DNA of 64,000 nucleotides from Rhizobium sp. BK376 (GCF_004341625.1 NZ_SLZG01000008.1:1-64000), one strand, 5' to 3'; shown: positions 1-9,036, numbered from the stretch's first letter. Program-made: numbers and translations. Notes: generated by a model from the letters alone, not told the origin.

Positions 1-135
1 TTATCCTCGTTGTTAGCAACGTGGCGATAGCGCTCACCTCAGCAAAACAACGGCATCAGTCTAACAAAACAAGGCGGTTCTCGGCGTGGGGATACCCCTA
101 TTTCGCGAGCCGACGCCGAACAACTTCTGTCCAAG

Positions 136-543
136 TTGTTCCGGGGTGCAGCTCTGGAGGCTTGCGTTGATCTCCTTCAATCATTTCCGCTGTGTGGCGT
201 CGCATTTTGGCTCTTCGAAGAACACGACTTGTCAGGATATGGTGCTGAAGTTCAGTGGATGAACACAAGTCAGATGTTGAGCGAGGCATTAGAAGCCTAC
301 CCCGGCATCGTCGTAAGCAACATGGGATACATCCCTGTTGGCATGTGTTTGTCGGGGTCGGGCGACTATTACTATCTAGATGCTAAGACAGGCGACCCGA
401 GCGATCCTCCCTTAGTGCGCGTGCCTCACGAGGCCATGACATCGGCGACAACGTACGCGGAGGAGCAGATTGAGGTGGTGTGTAGTTCTCTCACAAACTT
501 TCTCAGAGCGGCCACGACAGAGGCGCCCGCCTCCTGGGATTAA
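136..543 (+). CDS. SUKH (SMI1/KNR4)-like protein, start uncertain
   Basis: This 135-residue protein has a C-terminal half resembling SUKH-family immunity proteins: a V-S-N-M-G-Y-I-P-V-G stretch, then G-D-Y-Y-Y-L-D and a D-P-P-L-V-R-V-P-H-E segment, the usual order in SUKH folds. SUKH proteins commonly neutralise polymorphic nuclease toxins. No toxin gene is visible here. The frame is open from about position 31 and reads as plausible protein upstream of the TTG used as start, so the gene may begin earlier at a non-ATG codon or be a 5'-truncated copy. It is the first of several small orphan genes. Assignment is by pattern only. Confidence 0.5.
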   Translation: MFRGAALEACVDLLQSFPLCGVAFWLFEEHDLSGYGAEVQWMNTSQMLSEALEAYPGIVVSNMGYIPVGMCLSGSGDYYYLDAKTGDPSDPPLVRVPHEAMTSATTYAEEQIEVVCSSLTNFLRAATTEAPASWD

Positions 544-637
544 GGAAGCCAATAAGGGCTGTGATTGGGTTCGCGTTGACAATCTAAATCTAAATAGCAA
601 CGCTTGGACCGTCATAGCAGTATCGGTGAGTGTTGGA

Positions 638-922
638 ATGGTCGGAGCCCCGAGATTAGATCCCGAGACAAATTGGAAACTGGTGGAGATACTGTCCGAT
701 GCGGCAAGCTCGTTTCGGGCGGTTATTGAACGAAGCGAAACTCACGGATTGTTTCGATACTCCGTCGAAAGCTATTTCGGTCCAATAGAAGAAGATTGGG
801 GGCAATGGCCTGAAGGTTTCTGGCGGGCCCATTCGTATTCGGGTTTATATGGATCACTCGTTGAAGTAGCGAAAGAGGCACGAGTTTCTATCGAGGCCCA
901 GTGGAACCTCGTTGCGAGGTAA
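638..922 (+). CDS. hypothetical protein (94 aa)
   Basis: An acidic, aromatic-rich 94-residue protein with no signal peptide or membrane segment. I do not recognise the family. The frame is open further upstream, but the upstream part overlaps the preceding SUKH-like gene and reads as out-of-frame sequence, so the ATG at 638 is preferred although its ribosome site is weak. Position and size suit another immunity-type or orphan gene of the accessory stretch. Confidence 0.4.
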   Translation: MVGAPRLDPETNWKLVEILSDAASSFRAVIERSETHGLFRYSVESYFGPIEEDWGQWPEGFWRAHSYSGLYGSLVEVAKEARVSIEAQWNLVAR

Positions 923-995
923 CATCTGCAATTGCATCACCGTCCTCCTAACCTTAGGGCGGGTTGGCAGCTTTCGGCCCAAAGCAAACGAACAA

Positions 996-1436
996 CTATT
1001 CACCTTTCTGGTTTGACGGCCCAAGCCGTCCCATCCTTCGGCGTTCTTGCATTCGGTCATGCGGTCGAACTTTAAGCCTTCGGGAACATCTGTAGATTTT
1101 GCCGAGGTCGGTCGTTATCTCGACGTAACAAGAGGCGGTCGTAGGCCCTACCATTGAGAAGCCGATGATTGCGTCGGCGAACCATTCTTGTGGCATGTTA
1201 TTTGCGGCCATTAGCCTCAGTACGGCGTGCTGGTAATACAACGAAGTAGCGCTGAGGTCCGGGCGGGAAGGCAATGTCCCGCCTTTAGCCAATTGGAACT
1301 GTAGCTCCTTTGGGCCGGTATGAAGGATGTTTACAAATTGGCCGAGCGCCCAGTAGCCGTTGAGATCATTATATCTGCTCACAAAGCTATCGAGAACATC
1401 CTGGCAAATACCTTTAAACTGCCTTCGTCTGGCCAT
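996..1436 (-). CDS. hypothetical protein (146 aa)
   Basis: A 146-residue soluble protein, basic at both ends, with a central segment rich in aromatic residues (Y-Y-Q-H-A-V-L-R-L then W-F-A-D-A-I-I-G-F). No known family is recognised. It lies on the opposite strand to the two genes before it and the same strand as the next gene. The composition looks coding, but start and function are not certain. Confidence 0.4.
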   Translation of the reverse strand: MARRRQFKGICQDVLDSFVSRYNDLNGYWALGQFVNILHTGPKELQFQLAKGGTLPSRPDLSATSLYYQHAVLRLMAANNMPQEWFADAIIGFSMVGPTTASCYVEITTDLGKIYRCSRRLKVRPHDRMQERRRMGRLGPSNQKGE

Positions 1437-1588
1437 GCCAATCAGATCTCAACCATACACCACGCCTCTCCTTAGCATTGCAGGATTTAATATGAGGTCG
1501 CAATGATCGCAATTGACGCAGAGACGCCACACCCATACCCCATACGAGAGTGAGGGTTGTCGGCTCGAAGCGGACTTCTTCCAAAGCG

Positions 1589-2116
1589 CTATGCGCCGTC
1601 ATGTTCTGAATATGCCTGTATCTCTGCCAGCGAAGGCCGTCCGTCCATCATAAAGAAAAGCATTTCGATTTTGTTGGGCAGAATGAGCCGAACCACGGTT
1701 TCTGAAGCGTCTGCAACGGCTATTTCCTCAAAGGATATCGACGCAGCTTGAAGAAGCGTCTTCGACTCTTCGACCGACAGTCCTGGTTCGAAGCCATTGA
1801 ACTTAATATACCGCCTAGCAGTGTACTTCATCTTCCCCTTCTTTGGCTCCGGCTGGCCGCTGATTGCAGTCCACATCCGAACACAAACTCGACAAACTTC
1901 TACCTGCTCCCCCTGGATCCAAAGCTCGACCTGTATATTGCCGTAGTAATCGAGAAGGCTGTCGAAGGTCGCACTCCCGCTGAAATCCCACCAGCTTGGT
2001 GTTCCGAGGAGACGGCCAAAAGAGAAAAGGGGAACGTCCGGGCGCGGCGTCTGCGAAGGCGTTTTTTGAAGTAGCTTTAAAATTGAGAAGGCTTCGGAGC
2101 CTAGTTTTGCGGGCAT
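1589..2116 (-). CDS. hypothetical protein, possible immunity protein
   Basis: A 175-residue soluble protein. Its N-terminal half has F-G-R-L-L-G-T-P-S-W-W-D-F-S-G-S followed by Y-G-N-I-Q-V-E-L-W, a layout reminiscent of small immunity proteins that match a toxin surface, but I cannot name a family. The C-terminal half alternates predicted strands and helices. It sits in a row of small unrelated genes that includes SUKH-like and Imm8-like proteins, and that context is the main reason for the suggestion. Confidence 0.45.
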   Translation of the reverse strand: MPAKLGSEAFSILKLLQKTPSQTPRPDVPLFSFGRLLGTPSWWDFSGSATFDSLLDYYGNIQVELWIQGEQVEVCRVCVRMWTAISGQPEPKKGKMKYTARRYIKFNGFEPGLSVEESKTLLQAASISFEEIAVADASETVVRLILPNKIEMLFFMMDGRPSLAEIQAYSEHDGA

Positions 2117-2231
2117 GTCCAGCCAGATATCACGGTGGTAGACCTGTCACAATGACGCGCTGACGTCCCGCGGCGAAAAAGGGACCACCCACACCCTCCT
2201 TAAGGCGGACAATACCCGTGTCCCTGGATGG

Positions 2232-2651
2232 TTAAGGCACGTTTGCGATCTCAAAGATAAAGCCGCCGCAGAGGAATTCGAAAGCGTCGTTCTCGCGATC
2301 AAAAATTCGGAACCGCACCTCCTCGAAAAACGCCGAGCGTTTTGGCTCAATTTGCAAATCGAGCCCACTTAGAATGAACATTCTGTCAGGGCGAAATTCC
2401 ACGCACTGGTCAAAATGAACGGTGATACGCTCAGAAGAGGCCGGCACCTGTTTTGTCAGCACCATTTTGATATCTAGGAATCCTACAGGCGAGATGCGCT
2501 TGACGACCAATTCTTCTACGAAACGGTATTCCCAGCATTTAGCTAGCGGAAGATCGTCAAAATTGTCGATGACCACGGCCATGTCCCCTTGCCAGCGAGA
2601 TTCTAGTCCTTTGATACCGCGTTCGAGGCTGACCTGCCGCTGAACTTTCAT
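2232..2651 (-). CDS. hypothetical protein (139 aa)
   Basis: A 139-residue protein with alternating hydrophobic and charged residues, probably mostly beta strand, and no signal peptide or membrane helix. The start at 2651 lacks a strong ribosome site. I do not recognise it. It lies between the preceding leftward hypothetical gene and the rightward Imm8-like gene. About 220 bases between it and that gene hold nothing I can identify. Confidence 0.4.
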   Translation of the reverse strand: MKVQRQVSLERGIKGLESRWQGDMAVVIDNFDDLPLAKCWEYRFVEELVVKRISPVGFLDIKMVLTKQVPASSERITVHFDQCVEFRPDRMFILSGLDLQIEPKRSAFFEEVRFRIFDRENDAFEFLCGGFIFEIANVP

Positions 2652-2872
2652 CCAGCGGCGATTAGAGTCCCGGCGGTTTTGAATACGCCAAGTGGCGCGG
2701 TGTGAGCAACCGGCGGAAGCGCGAAGCTTTCATCTTGTGCAGGGGTGGACGAGGCGTTGGCAATTAGTCCGGCCATGATCTACATGGCATCGTGATGATT
2801 GATGCAGTCGCAAGGCTACCAATATAAAGGCCAAACCGGAACCGAACAAACTCCAAATTGAATGGCACTGAC

Positions 2873-3253
2873 ATGGTAAAACTGAGAGTTGGCGCGGTGA
2901 CGGCTATCTTGTTTGAGCGGGTGTTTCATATCGATATAGAGGGAGATCAAGGGTTCGAGATAGCCTCTCCCGACGATGCCGACATCCGACTACAACTCGA
3001 TATCGGCCCCGAGGATGCGGATTGGACAGAAACCTTTTCGATAAGGGTGGCAACGCCCAACAACAAGTCTCAAAGTCGCAGTACTTTGAAGACTATGCGA
3101 ATTCACTCTTTTTCTTTCGAGACACTCAAAACGTATTTGCTGGCGGCTGTTGCAGCTTGCGAGCGCGAGTCGTGGGATGAAAGCCTTAATGCTCTGCGCT
3201 CAAGGTTTCTTTGGGAACGGGATACGCCGAACAAGCAGAAGAGCAAAAAGTAG
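2873..3253 (+). CDS. Imm8-like immunity protein
   Basis: A 126-residue protein with the hallmarks of the Imm8 family: a strand-rich N-terminal half with an acidic D-I-G-P-E-D segment, a central F-S-I-R-V-A-T-P-N motif, then a helix ending A-C-E-R-E-S-W-D-E-S-L-N-A-L. Imm8 proteins protect against nuclease toxins delivered by contact-dependent or type VI systems. The ATG at 2873 is preferred to the TTG five codons upstream. No cognate toxin is present, so this looks like an orphan immunity gene, possibly the remnant of a toxin tail region to the left of the window. Confidence 0.6.
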   Translation: MVKLRVGAVTAILFERVFHIDIEGDQGFEIASPDDADIRLQLDIGPEDADWTETFSIRVATPNNKSQSRSTLKTMRIHSFSFETLKTYLLAAVAACERESWDESLNALRSRFLWERDTPNKQKSKK

Positions 3254-3399
3254 GGTGTTCTCGGCCACCCACACCCGAAGTATGGGCATGGTGGTGGGTA
3301 ACAGGGTGGGGATCACGTCCTTTGCCTTGGGCACACCGATGAATCAGCAGATCGTCAACATCGTCCGATGGACCATCCGTGCCCAACTTCAATGCCGGC

Positions 3400-3717
3400 T
3401 TAAGTTGGACGGCGTAGGATCCGGCACTCCATGGGGCTATTCGGATTGACAAGGACTGCTATCTCTTTTCCAGGCGGATATTCACTGGTCTGATTACCTT
3501 CCGTATTGAGGCTCTTCTTGAGATACTCTACGCCGCGAAACTCATAGGACACGTCCACAAAAGGCGTCGGAAATTCGCCCACGGCCTTCGAAACGACTGA
3601 TCGGACAGTGGCTTTAACTTCCACCCAGCCGTGTCTCTTCGTCGAATAGCCGGTCCTATCAACGATATTCCAAACGATAAGCCCGACGACGAAGACGGCG
3701 ATTGGAATGTAAGCCAT
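3400..3717 (-). CDS. DUF3592-like single-pass membrane protein
   Basis: A 105-residue protein with one N-terminal membrane helix (residues about 3-19) followed by a small beta domain: W-V-E-V-K-A-T-V, then F-V-D-V-S-Y-E-F-R-G-V-E-Y and Y-P-P-G-K-E-I-A-V-L-V-N-P. This matches the DUF3592 layout, where the motif near the end is typically P-G-x-x-V-x-V-x-Y-x-P. Its function is unknown. It is the first of several small membrane-protein genes on this strand. Confidence 0.55.
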   Translation of the reverse strand: MAYIPIAVFVVGLIVWNIVDRTGYSTKRHGWVEVKATVRSVVSKAVGEFPTPFVDVSYEFRGVEYLKKSLNTEGNQTSEYPPGKEIAVLVNPNSPMECRILRRPT

Positions 3718-3824
3718 ATATTTCTTTCAAGCGCTGGTGAGTGGCTGATCGCAAGTCATCCATGCGAGAGAGAGTTCGTCAAGTGCTGCTAGACCACGTG
3801 TCTCGCACCCCCGCCCCAACCAGC

Positions 3825-4163
3825 TCAGGTATGGTCGCGGTGGGGAAATCCGTTCCAGATGTGCACTAAAACCAGGTATCCGAAGATGCCGTGTTCTGCG
3901 GTGATAGCCCTAAATTTCTGATCGTCGCCGCCAAACCACGTGTATTTGGTCAAAAAACCCGGGATCGCTATTATAAGCACGAAGCAAACTGGCGCAGAAA
4001 CCCAGAGGGTAAAATAGCTTCCGATCCCCAGCAGTGTCACAAGGATAATTCCGTAAAGCAGCAAGTGGGTCTGAATGATCTTTGCCATCAGAGGTTTGTC
4101 CAAAGAAGTAGACTTGAGATGCAAAGAGTAACTGTCATCAGACGCGCCATCAACCTGGGACAA
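3825..4163 (-). CDS. small membrane protein, unknown
   Basis: A 112-residue protein with two membrane helices (about residues 30-50 and 52-70) and a short hydrophilic C-terminus. It uses a TTG start at 4163 preceded by a very strong GGAGGTGA ribosome site; an internal ATG at 4088 would remove most of the cytosolic N-terminus. No family is recognised. It is one of a cluster of membrane-associated orphan genes between 3.4 and 6.4 kb. Confidence 0.5.
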   Translation of the reverse strand: MSQVDGASDDSYSLHLKSTSLDKPLMAKIIQTHLLLYGIILVTLLGIGSYFTLWVSAPVCFVLIIAIPGFLTKYTWFGGDDQKFRAITAEHGIFGYLVLVHIWNGFPHRDHT

Positions 4164-4208
4164 TCACCTCCGCCTTCCTAAAGGGTGACAACCTTCGGGC
4201 CGAAGGGC

Positions 4209-4469
4209 TCAAACTCCAACCCAAATCATAGCCATACCGACAGCGCACATGCCGAAACCCACTCGGCACCACCATTTCGACTTTGGGTTATTGAATAGCG
4301 CGTCTAGGTATTCTTTGTCAGTAACACGCTCTCCATCTGATGGTCGTATCGGATCAAGCGACGCCCTGATATGGCGATTGTGAACATCGTAGCGCGTAAC
4401 GAAGCTGATCATCCCACCAATCGTCCAAGGCACTAGTCCGGTGACGAAAATTATTATTCCAACGTTCAT
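4209..4469 (-). CDS. small membrane protein, unknown
   Basis: An 86-residue protein with two membrane helices, one at the extreme N-terminus and one at the C-terminus (G-F-G-M-C-A-V-G-M-A-M-I-W-V-G-V), joined by a charged loop of about 40 residues. No recognised family. It shares strand and spacing with its neighbours, so co-transcription is possible but not shown. Confidence 0.45.
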   Translation of the reverse strand: MNVGIIIFVTGLVPWTIGGMISFVTRYDVHNRHIRASLDPIRPSDGERVTDKEYLDALFNNPKSKWWCRVGFGMCAVGMAMIWVGV

Positions 4470-4505
4470 CGGGCACCTGTTTAATCTGTAAGGGCGGGGC
4501 GCGCA

Positions 4506-4754
4506 TCAAATTTTACTTGCGCGATCGCGCGACCGGCTGAAGATCAGGATGTATAAAGGTTCGAATAAGAATACTTTGCAGAGGAATACAAAAATCAGCA
4601 ACAACGGCACAGCCACGTAGTTTTCGTCGCTGAACCAAATAATGACAAATGAAATCGCGCTAAACGATAGCAGCCACAACCACATTTTTGGGCTGGTCAG
4701 TTTGCGCTTTGCTTCACGCTCACGCTCTTTTTGCACTTCCTCTACCTGCGGCAT
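4506..4754 (-). CDS. small membrane protein, unknown
   Basis: An 82-residue protein with a charged N-terminus (Q-K-E-R-E-R-E-A-K-R-K) and two closely spaced membrane helices between residues 25 and 72. No family is recognised. It lies 36 bases upstream of the next leftward gene, so the two may be co-transcribed. The ribosome site is weak. Confidence 0.45.
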   Translation of the reverse strand: MPQVEEVQKEREREAKRKLTSPKMWLWLLSFSAISFVIIWFSDENYVAVPLLLIFVFLCKVFLFEPLYILIFSRSRDRASKI

Positions 4755-4875
4755 CTATCTTGATTCTTCAGCTATCCAAACCATTCACTAAGATGAGAAC
4801 AAGGGCTTCGTCCAGTGTCAAGACGCAGCTGCTGCTATACAACACCACCCGCCATAACCAATGGTGCTCCCCAGA

Positions 4876-5277
4876 TTAGTCAAGGTTATGGCATTTGGAT
4901 TGAATTCGGGAAGCGAACAGCCTCGATTGGCCTCCAACAAAATCCTTTTTTTCGACCAAGCTATCGAATTTTTGCCTGCTGTAATCGTCACCAGAAATTA
5001 TCTCATGGTATAATTTGTCAGATTCTTTCTTGTCCTTTGAAATTGTCAAAAACAAATTTAATATTGGATCGTTCTCTGGAATCTGCTTTGATACATTAAT
5101 GACGCATATGCAGTAACGCTCCGAAAATCTCTTTAGATTGTCGCATTTGATCAGCATCGATTTGTAGTATTGATCTTCTGAATCCTCCATCGCGGCGGCA
5201 TTGACTTTAACAGATGCTGCACCAAGATAAGCTAACGCGAATAATACGGCGAGGATCAATTTTAAAGCGCGAGGCAT
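4876..5277 (-). CDS. secreted protein with cysteine pair, unknown
   Basis: A 133-residue protein starting with a clear signal peptide (about residues 1-27, basic then hydrophobic, ending in V-N-A-A-A). The mature part has a C-x-N-L-K-R-F-S-E-R-Y-C-I-C motif and a final cysteine, suggesting disulfides in the periplasm. The ATG at 5277 is preferred to the one five codons upstream because it places the basic residues directly before the hydrophobic core. Base composition here is noticeably AT-rich. Function unknown. Confidence 0.55.
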   Translation of the reverse strand: MPRALKLILAVLFALAYLGAASVKVNAAAMEDSEDQYYKSMLIKCDNLKRFSERYCICVINVSKQIPENDPILNLFLTISKDKKESDKLYHEIISGDDYSRQKFDSLVEKKDFVGGQSRLFASRIQSKCHNLD

Positions 5278-5371
5278 CTTCCAAGGTTCCATGATTTCTT
5301 AGTCGTGTTACATCATTCATTCATTTGTTGCGAGCAGGTGAGTTCGCGACATCGTGCCCATGTCGCGACGA

Positions 5372-5965
5372 TTAAGGTGAAGAGTCCACAATAGGTCCGA
5401 TCGGAATAGCGTCATCCAAAGTCAAGGAAGGGCCAAACTCGTCCTTGTAACTCATCAGTGTTCTGGCGATGCGTTCCGCGTTCATCCCGGTCACCCCGCC
5501 CGAGATGCTGATCACCAAGCCATCCTTCCTGTAATTCATCCACTTCTTGCTCTCTATTTGGGCGCGGATGGCTTCGGGCAGGTTCTCGCTCAAGACAACT
5601 TCAACGAAGTTGCCTCCTTTCTTGTACGGGCGGTGGCGCAAGGAGACTTCTTTGATACAGTTCCATGGGATCATCTCGCGCGTGTAACGGCTATCACGAA
5701 AACCTTCCTTGTCGATGATCAACACCGGTTTCAGCGGGTTAATTCTGATGAGCCGATAAATGAAGAAGACCAGCGCGGCCGAAAAAAAGTAAAACAAAAA
5801 TCCCGCCAGTGTTGGGTCCATCGGCCTGGAAAAGCTATTGATCCCCGAAACGTCATAGTAAATGGCCCCGAAGGCAGCGGCGCAGCCGCCTATGGCTGCG
5901 AGAAAGCCGAGAAGTGGAGCTATGTTGAAGCTGAGCTCTATTCGGGGGAATCGTTCGAACAGCAT
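5372..5965 (-). CDS. STM3941-like membrane protein
   Basis: A 197-residue protein with two N-terminal membrane helices (about 15-37 and 52-72) followed by a PH-like cytosolic domain: P-V-L-I-I-D-K-E-G-F-R-D, then M-I-P-W-N-C-I-K-E-V-S-L. This layout is typical of the STM3941-type family of small bacterial membrane proteins, whose function is not established. It closes the leftward run of membrane-protein genes. Confidence 0.5.
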   Translation of the reverse strand: MLFERFPRIELSFNIAPLLGFLAAIGGCAAAFGAIYYDVSGINSFSRPMDPTLAGFLFYFFSAALVFFIYRLIRINPLKPVLIIDKEGFRDSRYTREMIPWNCIKEVSLRHRPYKKGGNFVEVVLSENLPEAIRAQIESKKWMNYRKDGLVISISGGVTGMNAERIARTLMSYKDEFGPSLTLDDAIPIGPIVDSSP

Positions 5966-6083
5966 GAGATCCGCAATGCTATTTTGAATTTATCAAAGTC
6001 TCACAGGGCAATGTCAGGCAAGAGACACTATTGTGATATGTTATGGAAGAGCCTGCATCGGCTGTTCTAAATTCTTGATAATA

Positions 6084-6365
6084 ATGGTCCAGGCGATGGT
6101 GAGGCTAGTTTTACTCGGCATATGCGGCGCGATCGGCGCCATTCTGGTAGGCGCTGTATTTTCCGGCCTATCCGGATATCTGTTTCTGAGGACGTGGGAG
6201 TATCTTTCCCCGTTACCGGGCGATGCGAACGGGGGCGAAGCGTTTGGAAGGGTAGGGGCGACAGCTATCGCTATGTGTGCAGCGTTCCTTCTTGGCTTTC
6301 TTTCCACGATCGCCGGAATGGCTTGGTTCACTCGCCCGATTGTTCAATATCACCGTGCTGGATGA
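6084..6365 (+). CDS. small membrane protein, unknown
   Basis: A protein of about 93 residues with two hydrophobic segments, one near the N-terminus rich in Gly and Ala and one near the C-terminus. The start is uncertain: ATG codons at 6084 and 6096 both lack a good ribosome site. No family recognised. It is divergent from the preceding STM3941-like gene. Confidence 0.35.
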   Translation: MVQAMVRLVLLGICGAIGAILVGAVFSGLSGYLFLRTWEYLSPLPGDANGGEAFGRVGATAIAMCAAFLLGFLSTIAGMAWFTRPIVQYHRAG

Positions 6366-6436
6366 ATCCTCTGCGTCATGCCCCCGCATCATCGGTTTCC
6401 TCTTCGGCAGCACCACTGCCATGTGGAATCACTTTG

Positions 6437-7015
6437 CTATCTTGTTCTTTCGCCTTCAAAAGCACCGCGAGGTTGCAGTTCGGGGTCTTCGGGCCGTAGC
6501 TTCAAGGCATTTCTGTAGTAGTTCTCAGCACCCGCTAAATCGCCATTTTCGTGCAGGAGAACTGCTAGATTGTTATGTGCTTCGGCATAGTCGGGTTTCG
6601 AGCGAATGGCCGAACTGTAATGCTCTTCCGCCCGCGAGCGATCGACGCGTTCGAGAAACATCGCGTAGTTGTAATGGGCGTCGACATAGTCCGGACGCTG
6701 CTGCAGCGCCTCGAGATAGTGTTGCTCAGCTGCGACCAGCTCACCGTGCTTTTCGAGAAAAACTCCGTAGTTGTTATGGGCCTCTGCGAAGCCAAGTCTC
6801 GTCCGGATGCCACCGCCGGCCACTTGCGCCATAAGCGGCCGTTCAAAGTAAAGAAGTACCACTCTCGAACCGAACCGGGGCACAGCCATCACGATGTCGA
6901 TAAAGATAGGCAACTCAGGGCGAACCCCATAGCTTGCCCGCAGCCGACCTCGACCTGGGACAGCCGCCACCCCCCTATTTCGCATATCATCTTTTGCGCA
7001 TGCAGCGGTCGTCAC
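6437..7015 (-). CDS. TPR-repeat protein, probably a truncated fragment
   Basis: Residues from about 74 onward form three consecutive 34-residue tetratricopeptide repeats, each beginning A-E-A-H-N-N or D-A-H-Y-N-Y and ending near R-P-D-Y, a protein-interaction scaffold. The first 70 residues are Arg/Gly-rich and do not look like protein from the same gene, so the N-terminus was probably lost in a rearrangement or the true start is near 6829. A short charged tail follows the last repeat. It may be the end of a larger TPR or cyclase-type protein. Confidence 0.45.
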   Translation of the reverse strand: MTTAACAKDDMRNRGVAAVPGRGRLRASYGVRPELPIFIDIVMAVPRFGSRVVLLYFERPLMAQVAGGGIRTRLGFAEAHNNYGVFLEKHGELVAAEQHYLEALQQRPDYVDAHYNYAMFLERVDRSRAEEHYSSAIRSKPDYAEAHNNLAVLLHENGDLAGAENYYRNALKLRPEDPELQPRGAFEGERTR

Positions 7016-7061
7016 GCCGTGTTATATGGTTAAGCTGGCGATCGCAGCCGGGGGGCGGATC

Positions 7062-8402
7062 ATGTCGAGCCTGCTTCTGAGGGAAATCGCGGTCGGGCAG
7101 CTCGACGGAGAGCTTCTGACCCCGACGCATTCCAATTACGATCAATATCGCCGGGTCTGGAACGGCATTGCGGACAAGCGTCCGGCCGCGATCGTCCGGG
7201 CGCGAACGGTGCGGGATGTGCAGGTCGCGGTGCATGCCGCAGCGGCCTCCGGTTCCCTCCTCGCCGTCCGCGGCGGTGGCCATAGCATTCCGGGCCTCTC
7301 GACCTGTGACGACGGGCTCGTCCTCGACCTGTCACATATGCGGGCGATAAAAATGGACGAGAATGAGCGGATCGCCGAAATCGGCGGCGGCTGCCTTCTC
7401 GGCGATCTCGACCGGGCCATCGTCCCGCGCGGTTTTGTGGTGCCCGCAGGCGTCATTTCTCACACTGGTGTCGCCGGGCTAACGCTCGGGGGCGGCATGG
7501 GCTGGGCGAGCCGCAAATACGGCCTCACGATCGACAGCCTGCTTGGTGCGGAGATCGTCACGGCCAATGGTGACGTCGTGTGGACCGATGCGGAATCCGA
7601 TCCGGAACTCTTCTGGGGCATCCGGGGCGGCGGCGGCAATTTCGGCGTCGTGACCCGCTTTCTCTTCCGAATGCACAACCTCGGTCCCATTGCCGTCGGA
7701 CGCTGGACCTACCCGCTCGCCAATGCCGTAGATGGCCTTCGCCGTCTCAGCGACCTGTCGCACACGCTGCCGCGCGATCTTACCCTGAATTTCACACTGT
7801 CCGGTTCGGAGCTCAGCATAACCGCCGTCTGGCTAGGAGATCGTGAGGGCGCGGAACGGGCGCTGACGCCCTTAGGCTCTCTGGCTGGAACGGGGCACGG
7901 CGGCATGACCGCCATGACCTTCCTCGATTTGCAGAGCCGCAATGACGAACTCTTCGCATGGCTGCGGCGCTACTATGTGAAAGGCGGTTTCTGGCGCGAC
8001 ATGAACGAGGCTGCCATTCCACACATGCTCCGCCAGATCGCGGTCGCCCCGACGGACGATTGCGAGATTAGCGTGTTGATGCTCGGCGGTGCGGTGTGCG
8101 ATGTGGCCGAGGAGGCCACCGCCTATTCCGGACGCGATGCCGGTTATTACTGGCTAACCGAGCCGGTCTGGGACGACCCGTCCGACGACCCTTCATGCAT
8201 CGATTGGGGCCGCCAAACAGCCCGCGACTTGGTCGACCCCTCAATGGAGGGAAACTATGTCAATGAGCAAGGCGATGCCGGTTCCGAGATCGCCGTCCAA
8301 GCCTATGGCGCGAGCAAATATCAGCGGTTGGCTCGGCTTAAGCAGCGTTTGGATTCCGGAAACCTCTTCCGGTTGAACCAGAATATCAGCCCCGCAGCCT
8401 GA
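7062..8402 (+). CDS. FAD-linked oxidoreductase, berberine-bridge type
   Basis: A protein of about 446 residues with an N-terminal FAD-binding domain of the vanillyl-alcohol-oxidase fold and a C-terminal berberine-bridge segment ending Y-x-R-L-A-R-L-K-x-R-L-D-x-x-N-L-F-R-L-N-Q-N-I. The R-G-G-G-H-S motif supplies the histidine that usually binds FAD covalently; the second attachment cysteine of bicovalent members is absent (S-H-T-G-V-A-G-L-T-L-G-G-G), so single attachment is expected. These enzymes oxidise alcohols, sugars or alkaloids with oxygen; the substrate cannot be told. Start chosen at 7062 behind a GGGGGCGG site; an earlier start at 7026 is possible. Confidence 0.85.
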   Translation: MSSLLLREIAVGQLDGELLTPTHSNYDQYRRVWNGIADKRPAAIVRARTVRDVQVAVHAAAASGSLLAVRGGGHSIPGLSTCDDGLVLDLSHMRAIKMDENERIAEIGGGCLLGDLDRAIVPRGFVVPAGVISHTGVAGLTLGGGMGWASRKYGLTIDSLLGAEIVTANGDVVWTDAESDPELFWGIRGGGGNFGVVTRFLFRMHNLGPIAVGRWTYPLANAVDGLRRLSDLSHTLPRDLTLNFTLSGSELSITAVWLGDREGAERALTPLGSLAGTGHGGMTAMTFLDLQSRNDELFAWLRRYYVKGGFWRDMNEAAIPHMLRQIAVAPTDDCEISVLMLGGAVCDVAEEATAYSGRDAGYYWLTEPVWDDPSDDPSCIDWGRQTARDLVDPSMEGNYVNEQGDAGSEIAVQAYGASKYQRLARLKQRLDSGNLFRLNQNISPAA

Positions 8403-8467
8403 CTTTTGGGGTGCATATACGCCAAGCCACGCCGACCACTTCTGTCGCTTCCGAATAAAGGGCCGTC

Positions 8468-8955
8468 ATGTCTCCACAGATCAAGACCAGCGCGCGCGAC
8501 GACGCCTTTGCGGTGCGGCGCGCCGTCTTCATAGACGAGCAGGGTTATGAGAATGAATTCGACGGTATCGATGACAACCCCTCCTGCGTGCACGCAACGC
8601 TTTATGTCGATGACGAGTTGGTCGGGTGCTCACGTGTGTTCCCCGAGCTATTGGAGCGCGCAGTTGCACCCGAGAGCCCGCAGTCGCCCACATGTACGTT
8701 CGACGAGGGCGTGACGGTAGGGAGACGTACCTGCTGGGCCGCGTGGCCGTGATGCCGGCGTTTCGCCGCCGGGGTTTGGCGAGTGTGATCATCGCCGCCA
8801 GCGACGAGGCCCGTGGGGCCGGCGCCAAGTTAGTTAAGCTGCATGCCTAGGAATACGCGCACGATCTGTACGCCAACCAGGGCTATACACAGATCACCGA
8901 TGTCGATTTCGAGGACGAGGGCCAGCCGCACCTTTGGATGGCCAAGCGGCTGTGA
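8468..8955 (+). pseudogene. GNAT acetyltransferase pseudogene
   Basis: The 5' part reads as the start of a GNAT-type N-acetyltransferase (V-R-R-A-V-F-I-D-E-Q-G, then V-D-D-E-L-V-G-C-S-R-V-F). Around 8690-8715 the reading frame shifts: the acetyl-CoA-binding motif V-M-P-A-F-R-R-R-G-L-A-S and the terminal H-A-x-E-Y-A-x-D-L-Y-A-N-Q-G-Y are in another frame. That frame is also broken by a TAG at 8848-8850, where relatives usually have Gln. Two independent lesions make this a decaying gene unless the sequence has errors. Confidence 0.75.
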
Positions 8956-9036
8956 TCGCGGACGGTTCCCTAAGCAGCCGATCAGCCACTACGTGTCCCC
9001 AACCCTGCGTGTCCACCGCAGGCAAAGCTGCCAAGG

